Below, in pieces: positions 34,440 through 64,000 of a stretch of DNA of 64,000 bases; the stretch's first letter is position 1, and each line of letters opens with the position of its first letter. Location: positions 2,373,399 through 2,437,398 of the forward strand of contig OZ022590.1 of assembly GCA_963669155.1 (NCBI GenBank), in the 5' to 3' direction. This DNA is from Arbacia lixula. Taxonomy: Eukaryota; Echinodermata; Echinoidea; Arbacioida; Arbaciidae. The notes beneath the pieces are model-generated. The model was not told the DNA's origin. It worked only from the letters and a program-made list of their open reading frames with translations, and searched no databases. The position numbers were made by a program, and so were the translations under genes.

Positions 34440-34805
34440 AATCACCAATATCATTACCATTATGCTTTCACCATCATTGTGATTGTTAGCAGCATCACAA
34501 TCTCATTTACCATCACCATCACCATCACCACCATCGCCACCACCATCTCGATCATCACTATCACCACCACCACCACCACCATCCCGATCATCACTATCAC
34601 CATCATCACCACCACCATCCCGATCATCACTATCACCATCATCACCACCACCATCCAAATCATCACTATCACCACCATCACCACCACCACCACCACCACC
34701 ACCACCACCACCTTATTACCACCCCTATCATCACCACCACCACCACAACCATATCACCACCATATTACCATCCCCGTCACCACCACCACCCTCACCACCC
34801 TCCTC
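34440..34805 (+). repeat. (CCA/TCA)n compound microsatellite
   Basis: About 360 bp of CACCAC/ATCATCACTATCACC units with internal higher-order repeats (CCCGATCATCACTATCACCA three times). It starts about 10 bases past the donor site of the last recognised transporter exon. Long Ser/Pro or Val/Met frames here are repeat artefacts. Confidence 0.9.
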
Positions 34806-34815
34806 ATGCTCTTAC

Positions 34816-61293
<26,478 letters not shown>

Positions 61294-61845
61294 CTGCATT
61301 TCAATGTGAAGAGAAAGATTATGATATCATAAAATGGGCTGCTCAATGGGATTTGTGTGCATTATTGGTGACAAAAGAGTTCTCCCTTAACTCCTTGCAT
61401 GCCACATGTGTATTCACATTCACAAGCAATCCACACAAATCCCATAGAGCGTCATTTTGTCTGGCTCTTCATGCTTTCTGGTTTAGAGTTCTTTTCAGGA
61501 CTACACTCATTTCGAAAGAATACTCTACTTTCAAATCTCCACTTTCTCGCCTTTCCATTTCACCTTCAATTTCACCTTCAATTCTATTCACGTTTTCTCA
61601 TCTCAGTCCTCCCAGGACTTTACACATGGTGTACCGTAAACCTCTATCATGATTGATCATACCACCATGCAAACCTACAAGCATCCCCTAACATATAAGT
61701 GTCATGTATGTTCCTAAAATATATTTCATATTTATGTGATAGTATTGCATTTCAACTGATTAGTAAGCAGCGCACTATCATGTATATAGAATCCTCTAAG
61801 TAAAGTTTTGCCCTATATGTAGAGAATAGTCACATCAATTATTAA

Positions 61846-62013
61846 GCAAATAATCAGCGTTGGTGAGGGTGATGGGACGAACTATCACTTCCGAGGCGAT
61901 CTGGATGTAGCTATCTTTCCGAAGCGCAGCTGAGGAACGATAGCGTATACATTCGGATCGCCGAGGAAGTGATAGCTCGTCTCATTGCGTGAAACCAAAA
62001 GTTGATTATTTGC
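61846..62013. mobile_element. Hairpin element
   Basis: AAGCAAATAATCA...GACGAACTATCACTTCCGAG...GCTATCTTTCCGAAGCGC pairs with the right half, ending GTTGATTATTTGCTT. The arms are about 70-80 bp and almost meet at the centre. Confidence 0.75.
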
Positions 62014-62123
62014 TTTATATTCCACATCTAAAACCAACTATCTATACCAAAAATGACAATTTGACGTAAAAAGGTAATGTTTACTTATCTCCATAACCCC
62101 GAGCCGCTGCCATGGGGAACACA

Positions 62124-62213
62124 CGTTAGGACGCGCATTAGGATGCGCATTAGGACGCGTATTAGGACGCGTATTAGGACGCGCATTAGGACGCGCGTTA
62201 GGACGCGTTAGAT
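62124..62213 (+). repeat. 12-bp minisatellite TTAGGACGCGCA
   Basis: About seven head-to-tail units (TTAGGACGCG followed by CA, TA or CG) without gaps. Confidence 0.9.
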
Positions 62214-62589
62214 GTCAAGTGATAGTCCGAGTGTAACGCACTTTTATTTTGCGCGTACTCAAAATATTAATCACGCATTAGAACTGTGAGGAGTGAAGAG
62301 ATCAGCGAAACCAAAAAGTACTATCACCTAGAGTGTAACGAACTTTTATTCTCAGGTGATCTGATAGGAAAAACTACGCCTTATCACGTGATCAACTCTT
62401 GACCAATCATATAGCAACATTCTTTGTATGTGGAATATAATTTTTTTTATCATTAGGCTCAATGCTTTGGCCTTTTTTGCTTTGCATCAAAAGGAGAAAA
62501 TCATTAATTCATCTATTTATTGCTGCTGCTCTCCCCCTCCCCCTCCCCCCCATCCCCTCTACAAGTTGTGGGTAAGTGGTGAGAATTGT

Positions 62590-62793
62590 GTGAGTGGGGA
62601 TAATCCTCTCTTGAAACCTCCACCAAACTACTTTCAATCTCTGTATATATACCATATCAAAATTGTAATCCCAGTTTTCTCACAATGTGCAAGTAAGATA
62701 ATTCTTTCTTGAAACCTCAACCAAATTACTTTCAATCTCTGTCTAGTTTCACCATATCAAACTGCAATCCCAATTTTCTCACTATGTGCACAT
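62590..62793 (+). repeat. Two-copy tandem duplication, about 100 bp
   Basis: TTGAAACCTCxACCAAAxTACTTTCAATCTCTG through TTTTCTCAC(A/T)ATGTGCA occurs twice with about ten differences. Confidence 0.8.
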
Positions 62794-63204
62794 GGATGTT
62801 CTTATAATTGCCTTTTCCAGTATAACCAGCCATGTTACCGCAACATGACCTAAAAAAGATAACCCACACATTATATTTTATCCCTTTGACAACAAACTAG
62901 CTGATGTGAATTATGGTCATAATTTAGGAAACCACTTGATCGACACCAGATCGTGTCAAAGGAACCAATAACGACCCCCAATTGCCCACTTTAAACCCAC
63001 TTTTGCCAAAGAGGCATTTGTCTGACATTTTTCATTGTTCTCTTGAGGGGAAGGTGTTTCTGTATAAAGGCTGCAGGCTGTGCGAGACTGTAAAGAAGTG
63101 CTTCGTTTTATAGGATCGACTCTTTTACCCATTTAACACTAAAGAAATTGTGCTTAGCCCAGTGTTGTATATGGGGTTAATGGGGAAGGGGGCAGGTGAT
63201 AATT

Positions 63205-63290
63205 CAGCTAGGGCTCAGCGCAGCCCACTTTTTGTTCAAAGTGGGTTTTAAATGGGCTAGCCATTCCATTACTGAAGGATTATTTGGCCC
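63205..63290. repeat. Fragment of the hAT-like family
   Basis: CAAAGTGGGTTTTAAATGGG, then CTAGCC and GGATTATTTGGCCCTG match the interior of the element at 56292-56811 (about 56398-56445). Confidence 0.6.
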
Positions 63291-63293
63291 TGG

Positions 63294-63553
63294 CAGAGTT
63301 CCCAGCATTTCAAGAAAATAAAATTTCCTGATTTTTCCCCGATGAAGTCTCAAAATTCCATGATAAATACTTCAACTCGTTTCCAGTCTCATATGTTTTC
63401 TATGTTGTTGCTGTTAACTATTTGCAGTATGAAGCACTGGGCCAATCAAAATTCCCTGACTTTTCCCTGATTTGAGGCATATTTATCAAGTTCCCAGACT
63501 TTTCCCTGACTGGAAAAAATATAGTGATTTTCCCTGATGACCTGGGAACCCTG
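63294..63553. mobile_element. hAT-like MITE, 260 bp
   Basis: Ends CAGAGTTCCCA and TGGGAACCCTG are inverted copies (CAGRG ends are typical of hAT elements). The body has repeated TTTCCCTGA words. A clean 8-bp target duplication is not visible. Confidence 0.65.
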
Positions 63554-63560
63554 ACTTATA

Positions 63561-63950
63561 GTGTCTTCTCAATACCATGAGGCACTTAACAATATGAGAG
63601 GGAGAGAATTGGAAGAAGCTTGGACCAAGGGAGGAGCATTATACAAAGCCAGAAGTATTTATCTGCAGTCATTCTATCCACCAATCACTGACAGTGTATG
63701 TCTGTCTGCACGTTGCCGTTACATATACTCTGCCATTAGATCAGTCACATCTATCGCGAGCTTCTTCGATCTACAATTCATTATCCCGTTTATCATTGGA
63801 AAATTATTTTTAGGTAGAAATGTTCGTGGTAGGCCATCACAGGTGGTTGTGGTAGAGTTCGCGCTTGCGCAAGCCAATAGTCCCTACAGACCAGCCTGGC
63901 CAAGACCACAGCCTACAATGGAGTCACAAGGGGGCCATTCAAAGATATAA
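63561..63950 (+). other. Unidentified 129-codon ORF
   Basis: Begins MSSQYHEALNNMRGRELEEA, continues WTKGGALYKARSIYLQSF, has a hydrophobic stretch (FFDLQFIIPFIIGKLFL) and a basic, Pro-rich end. It lies directly after a hAT-like MITE. It may be part of a transposon or a chance frame; no family recognised. Confidence 0.25.
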
Positions 63951-64000
63951 AGCAATAGTACAAGGACACAGACAATTTCTTGCAGATATCTTGTGAAATA

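Overview
The window looks like nuclear DNA of a marine deuterostome, most likely an echinoderm. This is an inference from three things: AT-rich non-coding DNA full of ACATGTA-type words, about kilobase-scale introns with GT-AG borders, and animal-type genes embedded in many short foldback transposons. Nothing bacterial (operons, ribosome binding sites, CRISPR) is present. I could run no database search, so every family name comes from reading motifs.

Two host genes can be assembled exon by exon. (1) A complete polyamine-oxidase gene of the PAOX/SMOX family lies on the + strand at 7543-15876. Its seven coding exons join in phase into 511 codons. (2) An ABCC5-like (MRP5) ABC transporter lies on the - strand at 61293-34816. 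Sixteen exons join in phase into 870 codons covering NBD1, the whole second membrane domain and NBD2. TMD1 lies beyond the right edge, and the last C-terminal exon was not found. One 14.3-kb intron (46883-61138) cuts NBD1 just before the Walker A motif. It holds palindromic satellites, nested foldback elements, a LINE scrap and a possible spliced transcript on the opposite strand.

Layout: 1-7542 is intergenic, with inverted pairs of dispersed repeats and several foldback elements. 7543-15876 is the oxidase, followed by a tandem array grown from the end of its own last exon (to about 16222). 16223-18900 shows no gene. 18900-23290 is a broken Polinton/Maverick-type fossil (integrase with chromodomain, PC4-like domain, N-terminal part of a protein-primed PolB) with unusual local tandem duplications. 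23490-24140 is unassigned. 24030-26702 is a compact run of closely packed minus-strand ORFs of unknown family, the best candidate here for something undescribed. 27020-27360 is a Tc1/mariner-type transposase scrap. 27400-34440 has no recognised gene. 34440-61293 is the transporter with its repeat-rich introns. 61300-64000 holds a hairpin element, a 12-bp minisatellite, a hAT-like foldback element and one unidentified ORF.

Functionally, the oxidase would break down (acetyl)polyamines and the transporter would export organic anions such as cyclic nucleotides. Nothing in the sequence links the two beyond being neighbours. The dominant theme is many families of small non-autonomous DNA transposons, several at TTAA targets, plus repeated tandem copying of exon ends next to simple repeats.
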